The notes below the pieces were generated by a model, which was not told the origin of the DNA, searched no databases, and worked only from the letters and a program-made list of their open reading frames with translations. DNA of 64,000 nt from assembly GCA_964350865.1 (NCBI GenBank), contig CAYGLJ010000002.1:8685-72684 (forward strand). The letters are read 5' to 3'. Below, piece by piece: positions 10,161 through 19,159 of the stretch. The position numbers were made by a program, and so were the translations under genes. Numbering within the stretch: position 1 is the first letter of the stretch; each line of letters begins with the position of its first letter. The stretch is from Pontimonas sp964350865. Its GTDB lineage: Bacteria > Actinomycetota > Actinomycetes > Actinomycetales > Microbacteriaceae.

Positions 10161-11663
10161 ATGACTGATGCCCCCCACGTCGAGCCAGACGCCGAGGATA
10201 TTGACGAACAACATGCCGTTCGTTTGGGCAAGCGTGAGCAGATGCTGGCCGCGGGGCTCGAGCCTTTTCCCGTCTCGGTCCCGGTAACGACCACCATCTC
10301 TGCTGTTCGGCAGGCGCACCCTGATCTGGAGCCCGAGGCAACAACTGGCGAAGTTGTAGGAATTGCTGGGCGGGTGGTCCACATGAGGGTCACCGGAAAG
10401 CTTGCCTTCCTATCCCTGCAAGAGGGATCTGGTGAGCGCCTCCAAGCCATGGTGTCCTTTGGCGAGGTGGGAGAGGAGTCCTTCGAGCTCCTCAAAGACC
10501 TCGTTGATCTCGGTGATCATGTCTTTGTGTCAGGCGAAGTTATTGCCTCCAAACGCGGTGAGCTCTCCATCATGGTGTCTCAGTGGGCCATTGCCGCCAA
10601 AGCACTGATGCCACTGCCCAACCTGCACAGCGAGCTCAATGAAGAAACCCGAGTTCGCCAGCGCTACCTAGACCTGATCGTGCGTGACCAAGCTCGTGAG
10701 ACGGTGCGTGCCCGAGCACAGGTCAACGCCTCCCTTCGCGCCACATTTGGTGAGCACGGTTACCTGGAGGTGGAAACACCGATGCTTCAGGTTCAGCATG
10801 GCGGGGCTTCCGCGCGACCGTTCATCACTCACTCGAACGCGTTTAGTACTGACCTGTTCCTGCGGATTGCTCCTGAGCTCTACCTCAAGCGCGCGGTTGT
10901 TGGTGGCATCGAGCGAGTGTTTGAAATCAACCGAAACTTCCGCAACGAAGGCGCTGACTCTACTCACAGCCCTGAATTCGCGATGCTCGAGGCCTATCAG
11001 GCCTACGGGGATTACCACCAGATGGCGGATCTCACCCAGGAGCTCGTTCAGAAGGCGGCGCTTGCCGTGGCGGGAACCACCACAGTCACCTGGGCTGATG
11101 GGACTGAGTATGACGTGGGTGGACAGTGGGATCGCCTGAGTCTGTATGACAGCCTCAGCGACGCCAGTGGCACACGCATAACCCCCGAGACCTCACTGAC
11201 CGACCTGGAGTCGATGGCACAGAAAGTGGGGATTGAGGTTGCTCAGCCAACCCCCGGTAAGTATGTCGAGGAGCTGTGGGAACACTTCGTCAAGGAGTCC
11301 TTGACGACCCCCACATTTGTGATGGATTACCCCCTAGACACCTCTCCCCTCGTCCGCGCTCACCGCTCCATTCCCGGTGTTGTGGAGAAGTGGGATTTGT
11401 ATGTTCGCGGCTTTGAGTTGGCGACCGGATATTCCGAACTCGTCGACCCCGTTATTCAGCGTGAGCGGTTCGTCGAGCAGGCAAAGCTTGGTGCCAAGGG
11501 CGACCTTGAGGCGATGAAGGTTGATGAAGACTTCCTCCGCGCCCTCGAGCACGGCATGCCCCCCACAGGAGGAATGGGAATGGGAATTGATCGCCTCTTA
11601 ATGGCGATTACTGGTCTCGGAATTCGCGAGACGGTCCTGTTCCCGCTGGTGAAATCGACCTAG
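10161..11663 (+). CDS. lysS: Lysyl-tRNA synthetase, class II
   Basis: Charges tRNA-Lys. An N-terminal OB-fold anticodon-binding domain (about residues 50-160) precedes the class II core, with motif 2 FEINRNFRNEG at about residue 254 and motif 3 GMGIDRLLM at about 473. Length is 500 aa, typical. An AGGAA lies 11 bases before the ATG. The TAG stop overlaps a convergent small gene by 4 bases through CTAG. The motif set and length show a complete enzyme. Confidence 0.97.
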   Translation: MTDAPHVEPDAEDIDEQHAVRLGKREQMLAAGLEPFPVSVPVTTTISAVRQAHPDLEPEATTGEVVGIAGRVVHMRVTGKLAFLSLQEGSGERLQAMVSFGEVGEESFELLKDLVDLGDHVFVSGEVIASKRGELSIMVSQWAIAAKALMPLPNLHSELNEETRVRQRYLDLIVRDQARETVRARAQVNASLRATFGEHGYLEVETPMLQVQHGGASARPFITHSNAFSTDLFLRIAPELYLKRAVVGGIERVFEINRNFRNEGADSTHSPEFAMLEAYQAYGDYHQMADLTQELVQKAALAVAGTTTVTWADGTEYDVGGQWDRLSLYDSLSDASGTRITPETSLTDLESMAQKVGIEVAQPTPGKYVEELWEHFVKESLTTPTFVMDYPLDTSPLVRAHRSIPGVVEKWDLYVRGFELATGYSELVDPVIQRERFVEQAKLGAKGDLEAMKVDEDFLRALEHGMPPTGGMGMGIDRLLMAITGLGIRETVLFPLVKST

Positions 11664-11836
11664 TCGTCGACGGGTAAACCACGCTTAGCGCGCTCTTCAC
11701 GCTCGAGCTTTTTGTATGACTCTCGCTCGCCACGATCGGCAGAGAGAATCGCGCGCATGATGAACCAGAAGATCAGGCCAATCAGGATGGTGGGCGTCAC
11801 GGAGAACAGTGCGTTGGCCCAAAAGTTTTCAATCAT
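11660..11836 (-). CDS. Small single-span membrane protein (58 aa), function unknown
   Basis: A short reading frame of 58 residues: one hydrophobic segment (about residues 9-31, TPTILIGLIFWFIMRAI), then a strongly charged tail with a RGERESYKKLEREERAKRG-type helix. This is a credible tail-exposed membrane peptide and not a random frame. Its TAG stop overlaps the lysS TAG through CTAG, the same 4-base convergent overlap seen in six other places in this window, which supports it being real. The function is not recognised. A second mini-ORF lies 9 bases upstream. Confidence 0.65.
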   Translation of the reverse strand: MIENFWANALFSVTPTILIGLIFWFIMRAILSADRGERESYKKLEREERAKRGLPVDD

Positions 11837-11845
11837 CCTGTTGTC

Positions 11846-11953
11846 CTAGCTCAGAAGTGCGCCAAGGGCGACGGTCACGGCAAGACCGGCCATCATAATC
11901 AGAAGACCCACCCTGGCTGGGGGGAATGCAGATTTTTTGGGCGGCGCTCCCAT
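11846..11953 (-). CDS. Candidate 35-aa membrane peptide
   Basis: A 35-residue frame starting ATG at 11953: a short basic/proline-rich head (MGAPPKKSAFPPAR) followed by one hydrophobic segment up to the end. The positive-inside layout and the 9-base gap to the following small membrane gene suggest a two-gene transcript. No ribosome-binding site is clear and no family is recognised. It could be a spurious frame, but it would otherwise leave a rare gap between lysS and the pirin gene. Confidence 0.45.
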   Translation of the reverse strand: MGAPPKKSAFPPARVGLLIMMAGLAVTVALGALLS

Positions 11954-11990
11954 GCCATCAGCTTAGGACCGGAACTTTAGGGTTCGCTGT

Positions 11991-12962
11991 CTATCGAGTG
12001 AGCCTGGCCTTGAGGCGAACGTGGGGCATCTCGGGAGCGGGAAGGGGATCCATATGCTCTAAGTGTCCGTAACGAGGCGACCCGACCTCTAGCCCCGATT
12101 GCCAGTCTTTCCGGAACTCTTCAATTTCCTCGTGCGTTCGACCGATGAAGTTCCACCACATGACAATCGGTTCATCGAAGGGTTCCCCTCCGATGAGAAC
12201 GCCCCGGAACTGCTGCGAACCGTGGTTGGTCACGCTCAGGGAATCGGGACCAGCAGGAAAGTAGCCGAGGTGGTGGCGGTCGAGTGTTGTCTCGCCCACG
12301 GTCACGCTCCCGGTGTCACCCAGTAGACCGTGCTCGAAGTTCCTGTCCACGCTGAGCTGCATTGTTCCGCCGGGCGGAAGAGTGATTTCTGCAGCGACCA
12401 AGGGTGAATAGGTGGGCACTTTGGCAGTGCCGAAGCCCTCTAAGGACCCCAGGAAGAGACGCAGTGTGCCATCCCCCACGGGTTGGGCTGTGGTGGTGAG
12501 CGAATCGAAATGAGGATTCTGAAACCGATGCTCATCCGGTAGAGCGACCCACAGTTGAATACCGTGCAGAGTGGTGGATGTTGGGTCAGAGATTTCTGAG
12601 TGCTGGATTCCCGATCCCGCCGTCATCAGGTTCATCGACCCAGGGGTAATGGTGGCGAAGCCCCCGGTGGAATCTTTGTGCTCGATTGCACCCTCAAAAA
12701 GCCACGTGACGGTTTGCAGTCCCGTGTGGGGGTGTGGAGGGACCACCATGCCGCCGGTCTCCGACACGGAGTGAGGGCCGAAATGGTCAAGAAAACACCA
12801 GGGACCAATCGTGGTTCGTGACCTGTGGGGCAAGACGCGGCGCACCGTCATGGCTCGCACGCCGCCCAGCGGAACTTCGCGAGGTCCGAGGATTTCTGTC
12901 ATGGCAGAAGACGTAACGCCGATTCGCTCCTCAGAATTCCAGGAGGTGTCCGCTCGGGTCAT
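11991..12962 (-). CDS. Pirin family protein (cupin)
   Basis: Cupin-fold iron protein of the pirin family; bacterial members include quercetinases and redox-linked regulators, so the substrate is open. The metal-binding signature HPHTGLQTVTW (H77, H79) and the later IEHKD (H95) and QHSE residues are visible, and the pirin C-terminal domain with GEPFDEPIVMWWNFI follows. Length is 323 aa. The ATG at 12962 is chosen because TACCCT lies 7 bases before it (12970-12975 on the reverse strand), indicating a leaderless transcript; an internal ATG at 12902 would give a shorter, also plausible protein. Confidence 0.88.
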   Translation of the reverse strand: MTRADTSWNSEERIGVTSSAMTEILGPREVPLGGVRAMTVRRVLPHRSRTTIGPWCFLDHFGPHSVSETGGMVVPPHPHTGLQTVTWLFEGAIEHKDSTGGFATITPGSMNLMTAGSGIQHSEISDPTSTTLHGIQLWVALPDEHRFQNPHFDSLTTTAQPVGDGTLRLFLGSLEGFGTAKVPTYSPLVAAEITLPPGGTMQLSVDRNFEHGLLGDTGSVTVGETTLDRHHLGYFPAGPDSLSVTNHGSQQFRGVLIGGEPFDEPIVMWWNFIGRTHEEIEEFRKDWQSGLEVGSPRYGHLEHMDPLPAPEMPHVRLKARLTR

Positions 12963-12983
12963 ACCCGTCAGGGTAACCCCTCA

Positions 12984-12994
12984 CGCTAGGGGCG
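12984..12994 (+). promoter_or_regulatory. Candidate ClgR operator upstream of clpC
   Basis: CGC-TAGGG-GCG followed by AAC, 85-95 bases before the clpC start. It fits the CGC-N5-GCG core reported for the actinobacterial ClgR activator of clp genes, though one position of the published central consensus differs. A -10-like TATTCT at about 13024-13029 lies downstream, so the site is positioned as an activator site would be. No clgR gene is in the window. Confidence 0.4.
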
Positions 12995-13079
12995 AACACC
13001 GCCCCACGGACGAGGGTGAGCGCTTATTCTCGTGTTCACGAGCATTGGCGAGGGCTCTCGCCGTAAAGGAGTGATGAAG

Positions 13080-15557
13080 ATGTTTGAGAGGTTTACCGAC
13101 CGGGCACGCCGAGTCGTGGTCTTGGCGCAGGAAGAAGCCAAGATGCTGAACCACAACTACATCGGCACCGAGCACATCCTCTTGGGTCTTATCCATGAGG
13201 GTGAAGGTGTTGCTGCCAAAGCCCTGGAGTCACTCGAAATCTCGCTCGAAGCAGTCCGCGAGCAGGTGCAGGAAATTATCGGTCAGGGTCAGCAAGCCCC
13301 CACCGGACACATCCCTTTCACCCCTCGCGCCAAGAAGGTTTTGGAGTTGAGCCTCCGCGAGGCACTCCAGCTAGGACACAACTACATCGGAACCGAGCAC
13401 ATCTTGCTCGGCTTGATTCGCGAGGGTGAAGGTGTAGCTGCTCAGGTTCTGGTGAAGCTCGGTGCAGATTTGAACCGCGTTCGCCAGCAGGTCATCCAGT
13501 TGCTCTCGGGATACCAGGGCAAAGACCCCGTCTCTGTGGGTGGCTCGGAGACCGGCGGTAGCGACAAGGGTTCACAAGTTTTGGACCAGTTTGGGCGCAA
13601 CCTGACCCAGGCAGCCCGTGAAGGAAAGCTCGACCCGGTCATTGGTCGCGAACGTGAGATGGAGCGGGTCATGCAGATCCTCTCCCGACGCTCGAAGAAC
13701 AATCCTGTTCTCGTGGGTGAGCCCGGTGTCGGAAAGACCGCTGTTGTGGAGGGTCTTGCCCAAGCGATTGTGAAGGGCGATGTTCCCGAGACATTGAAGG
13801 ACAAGCAGCTCTACTCGCTGGACCTCGGCTCGTTGATTGCCGGTTCGCGCTACCGCGGTGACTTCGAAGAGCGCTTGAAGAAGGTCACCAAAGAGATTCG
13901 CACTCGCGGCGACATCATCGTGTTCATCGATGAGATCCACACCCTGGTGGGCGCTGGAGCCGCAGAGGGCGCTATCGACGCTGCCAGCATCTTGAAGCCT
14001 CTGCTGGCTCGTGGGGAGCTTCAGACCGTCGGTGCTACCACTCTGGATGAATACCGCAAGCACTTCGAGAAGGACGCCGCCCTGGAGCGTCGCTTCCAGT
14101 CTGTCCAGGTTCACCAGCCAAGCCCCGCTCACACCATCAACATTTTGAAGGGGTTGCGAGACAAGTACGAGGCTTTCCACAGAGTGTCGATCACCGATGG
14201 AGCCATCGAGGCAGCGGTGAACCTCTCTGACCGTTACGTTCAGGATCGTTTCCTGCCGGACAAGGCCATCGACTTAATTGACGAGGCGGGAGCACGGCTT
14301 CGCCTGTCAATCCTCTCGAGCCCACCTGAGCTCCGGGAGTTTGACGAGAAGATTGCCGATGTCCGCTCTCGCAAGGAGGCAGCCATCGAGGGTCAAGACT
14401 TTGAGAAGGCAGCGTCGCTGCGTGATGAGGAAAAGACTCTTCTCGGCGAGCGTCTGCAGCTGGAAAAGAAGTGGCGCAGTGGCGAGGCCGGTGGCACTGG
14501 AGTCGTCGACGAAGGTGTCATTGCGGAGGTTCTCGCTGCCGCTACAGGCATCCCTGTCTTCAAGCTGACTGAAGAAGAGACTGCTCGCCTGATGTTCATG
14601 GAGAAGGCCCTTCACCAGCGTGTGATCGGTCAGGAACAGGCAATCTCTGTTCTCTCCAAGACCATTCGTCGGACTCGCGCGGGCCTGAAAGACCCGAAGC
14701 GCCCCAGCGGTTCCTTCATCTTCGCCGGTCCCACCGGAGTGGGAAAGACCGAGCTTGCAAAGGCCTTGGCGGAGTTCCTCTTTGATGACGAAGACGCCCT
14801 GATTGCTTTGGACATGTCAGAGTTCGGTGAGAAGCACACCGTCTCACGTCTGTTTGGGGCCCCTCCCGGATTCGTCGGATTTGAAGACGGTGGGCAGCTG
14901 ACGGAGAAGGTGCGTCGCAAGCCGTTCAGTGTCGTGCTCTTTGACGAGATTGAGAAGGCGCACCCTGACATCTTCAACTCTCTGTTGCAGGTGTTGGAAG
15001 AAGGTCGCCTGACCGATGGTCAGGGTCGTGTGGTGGACTTCAAGAACACCGTGATCATCATGACCACGAACCTCGGAACGAAGGACATCACCGGTGGCCC
15101 AGTCGGCTTCACGGTGGAGGGTGACACGGAAGCTAGCTACCAGTCGATGCGCGCCAAGGTTGTGGAGGAGTTGAAGAAGAACTTCAAGCCCGAGTTCCTC
15201 AACCGTGTGGATGAGACCATCGTCTTCCCGCAGCTGAACCAGGACGAACTGATGGAGATTGTGCACCTCTTCATCAAGCGACTCGGTGACCGCTTGCTGG
15301 ATCGCGATATGACCATGAGCGTCTCCGATGAAGCCAAGAAGCAGCTCATTGTTCTGGGATGGGATCCCACCATGGGAGCGAGGCCGCTGCGTCGCGCTGT
15401 CCAGCAAAGCGTGGAGGACCCCTTGAGTGAGCGCATCCTGCAGGGCGAGTTGAACCCTGGTGAGCACATCACCGTCGACTTCGATGGCACCGAGTTCACC
15501 TTCGTAAGCAAGAAGCGCGAAGCGGAGCCAGTGGAAGCCGGAGTGCTCGAGTCCTAG
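13080..15557 (+). CDS. clpC: ATP-dependent Clp protease ATP-binding subunit ClpC
   Basis: Hsp100 unfoldase that feeds substrates to ClpP. Two Clp_N repeats (about residues 1-145, each with the NYIGTEHILLGLI signature) precede AAA1 (Walker A GEPGVGKT at about 213) and a UVR-type coiled linker (about 400-450, DFEKAASLRDEEK). AAA2 (Walker A GPTGVGKT at about 550) and the D2-small domain follow. With the ATG at 13080 the protein is 825 aa. That start is chosen because AAGGAG (13066-13071) lies 8 bases upstream; the ATG at 13074 is too close. It is divergent from the pirin gene. Confidence 0.97.
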   Translation: MFERFTDRARRVVVLAQEEAKMLNHNYIGTEHILLGLIHEGEGVAAKALESLEISLEAVREQVQEIIGQGQQAPTGHIPFTPRAKKVLELSLREALQLGHNYIGTEHILLGLIREGEGVAAQVLVKLGADLNRVRQQVIQLLSGYQGKDPVSVGGSETGGSDKGSQVLDQFGRNLTQAAREGKLDPVIGREREMERVMQILSRRSKNNPVLVGEPGVGKTAVVEGLAQAIVKGDVPETLKDKQLYSLDLGSLIAGSRYRGDFEERLKKVTKEIRTRGDIIVFIDEIHTLVGAGAAEGAIDAASILKPLLARGELQTVGATTLDEYRKHFEKDAALERRFQSVQVHQPSPAHTINILKGLRDKYEAFHRVSITDGAIEAAVNLSDRYVQDRFLPDKAIDLIDEAGARLRLSILSSPPELREFDEKIADVRSRKEAAIEGQDFEKAASLRDEEKTLLGERLQLEKKWRSGEAGGTGVVDEGVIAEVLAAATGIPVFKLTEEETARLMFMEKALHQRVIGQEQAISVLSKTIRRTRAGLKDPKRPSGSFIFAGPTGVGKTELAKALAEFLFDDEDALIALDMSEFGEKHTVSRLFGAPPGFVGFEDGGQLTEKVRRKPFSVVLFDEIEKAHPDIFNSLLQVLEEGRLTDGQGRVVDFKNTVIIMTTNLGTKDITGGPVGFTVEGDTEASYQSMRAKVVEELKKNFKPEFLNRVDETIVFPQLNQDELMEIVHLFIKRLGDRLLDRDMTMSVSDEAKKQLIVLGWDPTMGARPLRRAVQQSVEDPLSERILQGELNPGEHITVDFDGTEFTFVSKKREAEPVEAGVLES

Positions 15558-15573
15558 GCGCTACGCTTTCCTG

Positions 15574-16089
15574 GTGACCCAGGCTCAACAGTGGACAATC
15601 CGACGTGCGCGCACGTCGGACATCCGCGCCATAGCCGCTCTCATTGAGCCCCTTGTCGAAGCACGGGTGCTCTTGGGCAAGGACCTCGTTGTGCTCTATG
15701 AGGCAGTCCAAGAGTTCACCGTGGCGACCACCCCTGAGGGGCAGGTTGTCGGTTGTGGTGCTTTGCATGTTTTTTGGGAAAACCTGGGAGAGATCAGGAC
15801 GCTGGCTGTGTCTCCAGAGCATGTTGGCGCAGGAATAGGAACAGCTCTGGTGGCAGCCCTGGAAGAACAAGCTCGTGAGCTTGGGCTCGGCACGCTTTTT
15901 TGCCTGACATTCGAAGTGGATTTTTTCCAGCGCAATGGTTTCCACGTCGAAGAGGACCAGATTGTGGATCCAGAGGTATATGTGGAGCTCGTGCGATCAC
16001 CCGATGAGGGTGTCGCGGAGTTTCTCGATTTGGCCCGGGTGAAGCCCAATACGTTGGGTAATTCGCGGTTGGTGAAGGACCTTGACTAA
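15574..16089 (+). CDS. GNAT N-acetyltransferase (amino-acid N-acetyltransferase type)
   Basis: A 171-residue GNAT-fold protein with the acetyl-CoA loop VSPEHVGAGIGTALV and the C-terminal FFQRNGFHVEE segment. It resembles the short ArgA-like N-acetylglutamate synthases of actinobacteria, which are often encoded beside clpC or lysS, so arginine synthesis is a reasonable but unproven role. GTG at 15574 has TACGCT exactly 6 bases upstream (15562-15567) and no ribosome-binding site, so it is probably leaderless although only 16 bases follow clpC. Confidence 0.8.
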   Translation: MTQAQQWTIRRARTSDIRAIAALIEPLVEARVLLGKDLVVLYEAVQEFTVATTPEGQVVGCGALHVFWENLGEIRTLAVSPEHVGAGIGTALVAALEEQARELGLGTLFCLTFEVDFFQRNGFHVEEDQIVDPEVYVELVRSPDEGVAEFLDLARVKPNTLGNSRLVKDLD

Positions 16090-16158
16090 ACCTGTAAGTT
16101 CCTAGGCTCGCCGGGGCTAAGGCCCTAATTTCTCGCTCTCCAGTCGTACCCTAGGGCT

Positions 16159-16737
16159 ATGTCACAGGCTCAGCGCCCCCTTCCCTCCTCGGTCTACTGG
16201 AGGAGGAGACTCGTGGTGCTCGGCGGGCTAATCGGAGTTATCGCCGTCATTGTTCTGATTGTTGTCCGACCCGGGTTTGGCACCACCGCGGAGCCTGTGG
16301 AGGAGGTTACCGAGGAGCTTGCGGTCGTCGAAGTACCAAACTGTCTACCGAGTCAGCTCGAGATCACCGCTCGCACCGACCAGGCCAGTTATGACTCTGG
16401 AATGAACCCCCAGCTGTGGATGGGTGTGAAGAACATTTCCACTGTGGAGTGCAAGGTGAACGCAGGAACGGACGTGCAGAAGTATGTCATTTCGTCGGGA
16501 CCCGACCTCATCTGGTCCTCTGACGACTGCCAGACAGACGCTGTCCCCTATGAGCTGACACTCGCTCCCGGTTCGGAACAAGAAACCACTGCTATTCCGT
16601 GGGATCGGACCCGCTCAACTCCTGACACCTGTGGTGGTGATCGTCCGGTGATGCCTGCAGGTGGCGCGAGCTATCACCTCACCGTGCATTTAGGGAGCTT
16701 GGAGTCGGCCGAGACCAAGCAGTTCCTGCTCTACTAA
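16159..16737 (+). CDS. Membrane-anchored extracytoplasmic protein, function unknown
   Basis: A 192-residue protein with a basic N-terminus and one transmembrane helix (about residues 17-37), then a short acidic linker and a folded exterior domain of about 130 residues with four cysteines likely to form disulfides. The pattern (dxxSYDSGxxPxLWMGVKN...C) looks like a beta-sandwich of the kind seen in DUF4232-like secreted proteins. No function is known. TACCCT (16147-16152) lies 6 bases before the ATG. The stop overlaps the convergent radA stop by 4 bases. Confidence 0.75.
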   Translation: MSQAQRPLPSSVYWRRRLVVLGGLIGVIAVIVLIVVRPGFGTTAEPVEEVTEELAVVEVPNCLPSQLEITARTDQASYDSGMNPQLWMGVKNISTVECKVNAGTDVQKYVISSGPDLIWSSDDCQTDAVPYELTLAPGSEQETTAIPWDRTRSTPDTCGGDRPVMPAGGASYHLTVHLGSLESAETKQFLLY

Positions 16738-18086
16738 AAAGTAGGCTCTTTCTGCTTCTGTGGGCTCTTCGAAAACGCCTGCGTGATGGCCTCGTGAATA
16801 CTCGGAGTGGTGTGATCGAGCACTGAGTTAAAGCCCAACCGCGATGCTTCCGATGCTCGCTGCGGAGCCTGGGTGACAGCGCGGATCTCGCCCGCGAGGC
16901 TGATCTCCCCAATTGCCGCCATTTCTTGTGAAAGTGGGATGTCTTTAGTGGCACTGGCGATTGCGAGAGCAATGGCCAAATCTGTGGCTGGCTCGTAGAC
17001 CTTGATGCCCCCCACGGTGGATACATAGACATCCGCCGAGGACACGGGAAGCCCAGCTCGACGCTCCAGTACCGCCAGGATCATTGCGACTCGGGAAGAC
17101 TCCACCCCATTGACCACCCGCCTGGGTTGGGCCGCAGTGCTGGGCACAACAAGCGCCTGAATTTCCACAGGGAGAGCTCGCCGTCCCTCCAGAGCAATGG
17201 TCGTGCAGGTTCCGCTGACTGCCTTACTGGTGTGAGAGCGAAAGAGAGAGCTGGGGTCTGGCACTTCGAGGATGCCCTCACCACTCATCTCGAAACATCC
17301 CACTTCGTCGGTGGGACCAAATCGGTTCTTGAGCGCTCGCACAAAGCGCAACGAGGTCTGCCGGTCCCCTTCGAAGTGGCAGACGACGTCAACCAAGTGC
17401 TCGAGAGTCCTGGGGCCAGCGACTTGTCCATCTTTGGTGACGTGTCCCACCAGAATGATTGGCAAGTGGGAGTTCTTCGCCACCCTAATGAGGGTTGCAG
17501 CGACTTCCCTGACCTGCGCTACGCCACCAGCCGAGCTCTCCAAAACTCCAGACGACACCGTTTGAATGGAGTCGACAATCATGAGTTCCGGGTTTACCTG
17601 ATCAATGTGTCCCAGTACCCCGCCGAGGTCCGTCTCGTTGGCGAGGAAAAGATTGTCGTCGAGGCCGTTGGTGCGTGATGCACGCAAGTACACCTGGCCT
17701 GCAGATTCTTCGGCGCTGACGTAGAGGACTTTCTTCCCACCCTGAGCCGCTTTCGCGGCCACATCCAGTAGGAGTGTGGACTTCCCCACCCCTGGTTCGC
17801 CGGAGAGCAAAATGACGGCACCCGGGACAATCCCACCGCCGAGAACCCGGTCAAACTCTCCCACCCCGGTGGGTACATGACCGCTTTCGTTGCCCGAGTG
17901 CTCCGTGATCGGTTTTGCTATCCGCTCAGCGCTGGGAACAACAGCGACCGCTTGTCGCGACGCACTCGTGGGCGCACCGACTTCGATGACAGTTCCCCAG
18001 GACTGGCACTCGCCACACCGCCCCACCCATTTGAGGGTGGTCCACCCGCATTCATCACAGCGATAGGGGGACTCGGTTTTGGCCAT
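16734..18086 (-). CDS. radA: DNA repair protein RadA (Sms)
   Basis: RecA-like ATPase that helps process recombination intermediates. An N-terminal zinc finger (C-X2-C ... C-X2-C in CDECGWTTLKWVGRCGECQSW-like spacing), Walker A GEPGVGKST, the RadA-specific KNRFG motif and a C-terminal Lon-type domain are all present in 450 aa. The reverse-strand TAGGCT (18093-18098) lies 6 bases from the ATG, indicating leaderless transcription. It is divergent from tRNA-Ser. Confidence 0.96.
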   Translation of the reverse strand: MAKTESPYRCDECGWTTLKWVGRCGECQSWGTVIEVGAPTSASRQAVAVVPSAERIAKPITEHSGNESGHVPTGVGEFDRVLGGGIVPGAVILLSGEPGVGKSTLLLDVAAKAAQGGKKVLYVSAEESAGQVYLRASRTNGLDDNLFLANETDLGGVLGHIDQVNPELMIVDSIQTVSSGVLESSAGGVAQVREVAATLIRVAKNSHLPIILVGHVTKDGQVAGPRTLEHLVDVVCHFEGDRQTSLRFVRALKNRFGPTDEVGCFEMSGEGILEVPDPSSLFRSHTSKAVSGTCTTIALEGRRALPVEIQALVVPSTAAQPRRVVNGVESSRVAMILAVLERRAGLPVSSADVYVSTVGGIKVYEPATDLAIALAIASATKDIPLSQEMAAIGEISLAGEIRAVTQAPQRASEASRLGFNSVLDHTTPSIHEAITQAFSKSPQKQKEPTF

Positions 18087-18155
18087 GCTATGAGCCTAAA
18101 GCTCCCCACTGACCGAGGCTGAAGGTGGGATGGGTGTCTGTGTAAACTAGCGGGC

Positions 18156-18245
18156 GGTACCGTGTCCGAGCGGCCGAAGGTGCAACTCTCGAAAAGTTGT
18201 GTGGGTGCAAGCCCACCGTGGGTTCAAATCCCACCGGTACCGCCA
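18156..18245 (+). tRNA. tRNA-Ser (anticodon CGA)
   Basis: A class II tRNA. The acceptor stem GGTACCG pairs exactly with CGGTACC at 18235-18241, followed by discriminator G and an encoded CCA. The anticodon arm is CAACT-CTCGAAA-AGTTG, giving anticodon CGA, which reads UCG serine codons. A long variable arm (GTGGG...CCCAC) and the T-loop TTCAAAT confirm serine identity. It lies between radA and trhO. Confidence 0.97.
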
Positions 18246-18268
18246 GTTTTTTCTCCAGGATTGAGACT

Positions 18269-19159
18269 ATGGCGCTCTACAAGGTTCTGCTGTACTACTG
18301 CTTCACTCCCTTGGCAGATCCTGACGCCATTCGCTTGTGGCAACGCGATTTATGTGAGTCGTTGGGCTTGGGTGGCCGGATCATCATTGCGCCTCATGGA
18401 ATCAATGGCACGGTCGGCGGTGAGATTGGCGCAGTCAAGAAGTACTGGCGAAAAACTCGCGAATATCGAGCATTTCGTGACATCGACTTCAAGTGGAGCG
18501 AGGGTAGTGGGCCGGAGGATTTTCCGAGGTTGAAGGTCCGGGTCCGAGATGAGCTTGTCGGGTTCGGGGCCCCTGAGGAAGTTGTGGTGGGGGAGAACGG
18601 TGTCACCAGCGGTGGGCAACACCTGAGTCCGGAGCAACTCCATGAACTAGTCGCGACTAAACCGGTGACCTTCTTTGACGGTCGCAATAAGTGGGAAGCG
18701 GACATTGGCCGATTCAAGGACGCCATCGTTCCTGACACTCGCACCTCGCATGATTTTGTGCGGGAACTCGACAGCGGAAAATATGACCACCTCAAAAATC
18801 AACCCGTAGTCACCTATTGCACCGGGGGTGTCCGGTGTGAGGTGCTCTCCGCGATGATGATCAAGCGCGGTTTCCAAGAGGTCTACCAATTGGATGGTGG
18901 GATTGTCCGTTATGGAGAAAAGTATGGGGACTCGGGACTCTGGGAAGGCTCCCTCTACGTTTTTGATAACCGCAAGGCTGTGACGTTTTCGTCGGAAGCA
19001 GCAGTGATTGGTCAGTGTGTTGTGTGCGGAGCTGCATCATCACGAATGCAGAACTGTTCGAGTCTCGCGTGCACTTTTGAGTCAGTTGTGTGCCAAGGGT
19101 GCTCAGAACACGACTTTCTGTGTGAGGAAGACCGCGGGTTGGCGCGCTCCCGCGACTAA
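18269..19159 (+). CDS. trhO: tRNA uridine(34) hydroxylase TrhO (rhodanese-related)
   Basis: Oxygen-dependent formation of 5-hydroxyuridine at wobble U34 of certain tRNAs. An acylphosphatase-like N-terminal domain precedes a rhodanese domain with the active loop CTGGVRCE (Cys at about 184). The C-terminus has paired CxxC motifs (QCVVCG, CQGCS and others) suggesting a zinc ribbon. The ATG at 18269 gives 296 aa. It lies 23 bases downstream of tRNA-Ser and may share its transcript. The stop overlaps the convergent transporter stop by 4 bases (CTAA). Confidence 0.92.
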   Translation: MALYKVLLYYCFTPLADPDAIRLWQRDLCESLGLGGRIIIAPHGINGTVGGEIGAVKKYWRKTREYRAFRDIDFKWSEGSGPEDFPRLKVRVRDELVGFGAPEEVVVGENGVTSGGQHLSPEQLHELVATKPVTFFDGRNKWEADIGRFKDAIVPDTRTSHDFVRELDSGKYDHLKNQPVVTYCTGGVRCEVLSAMMIKRGFQEVYQLDGGIVRYGEKYGDSGLWEGSLYVFDNRKAVTFSSEAAVIGQCVVCGAASSRMQNCSSLACTFESVVCQGCSEHDFLCEEDRGLARSRD

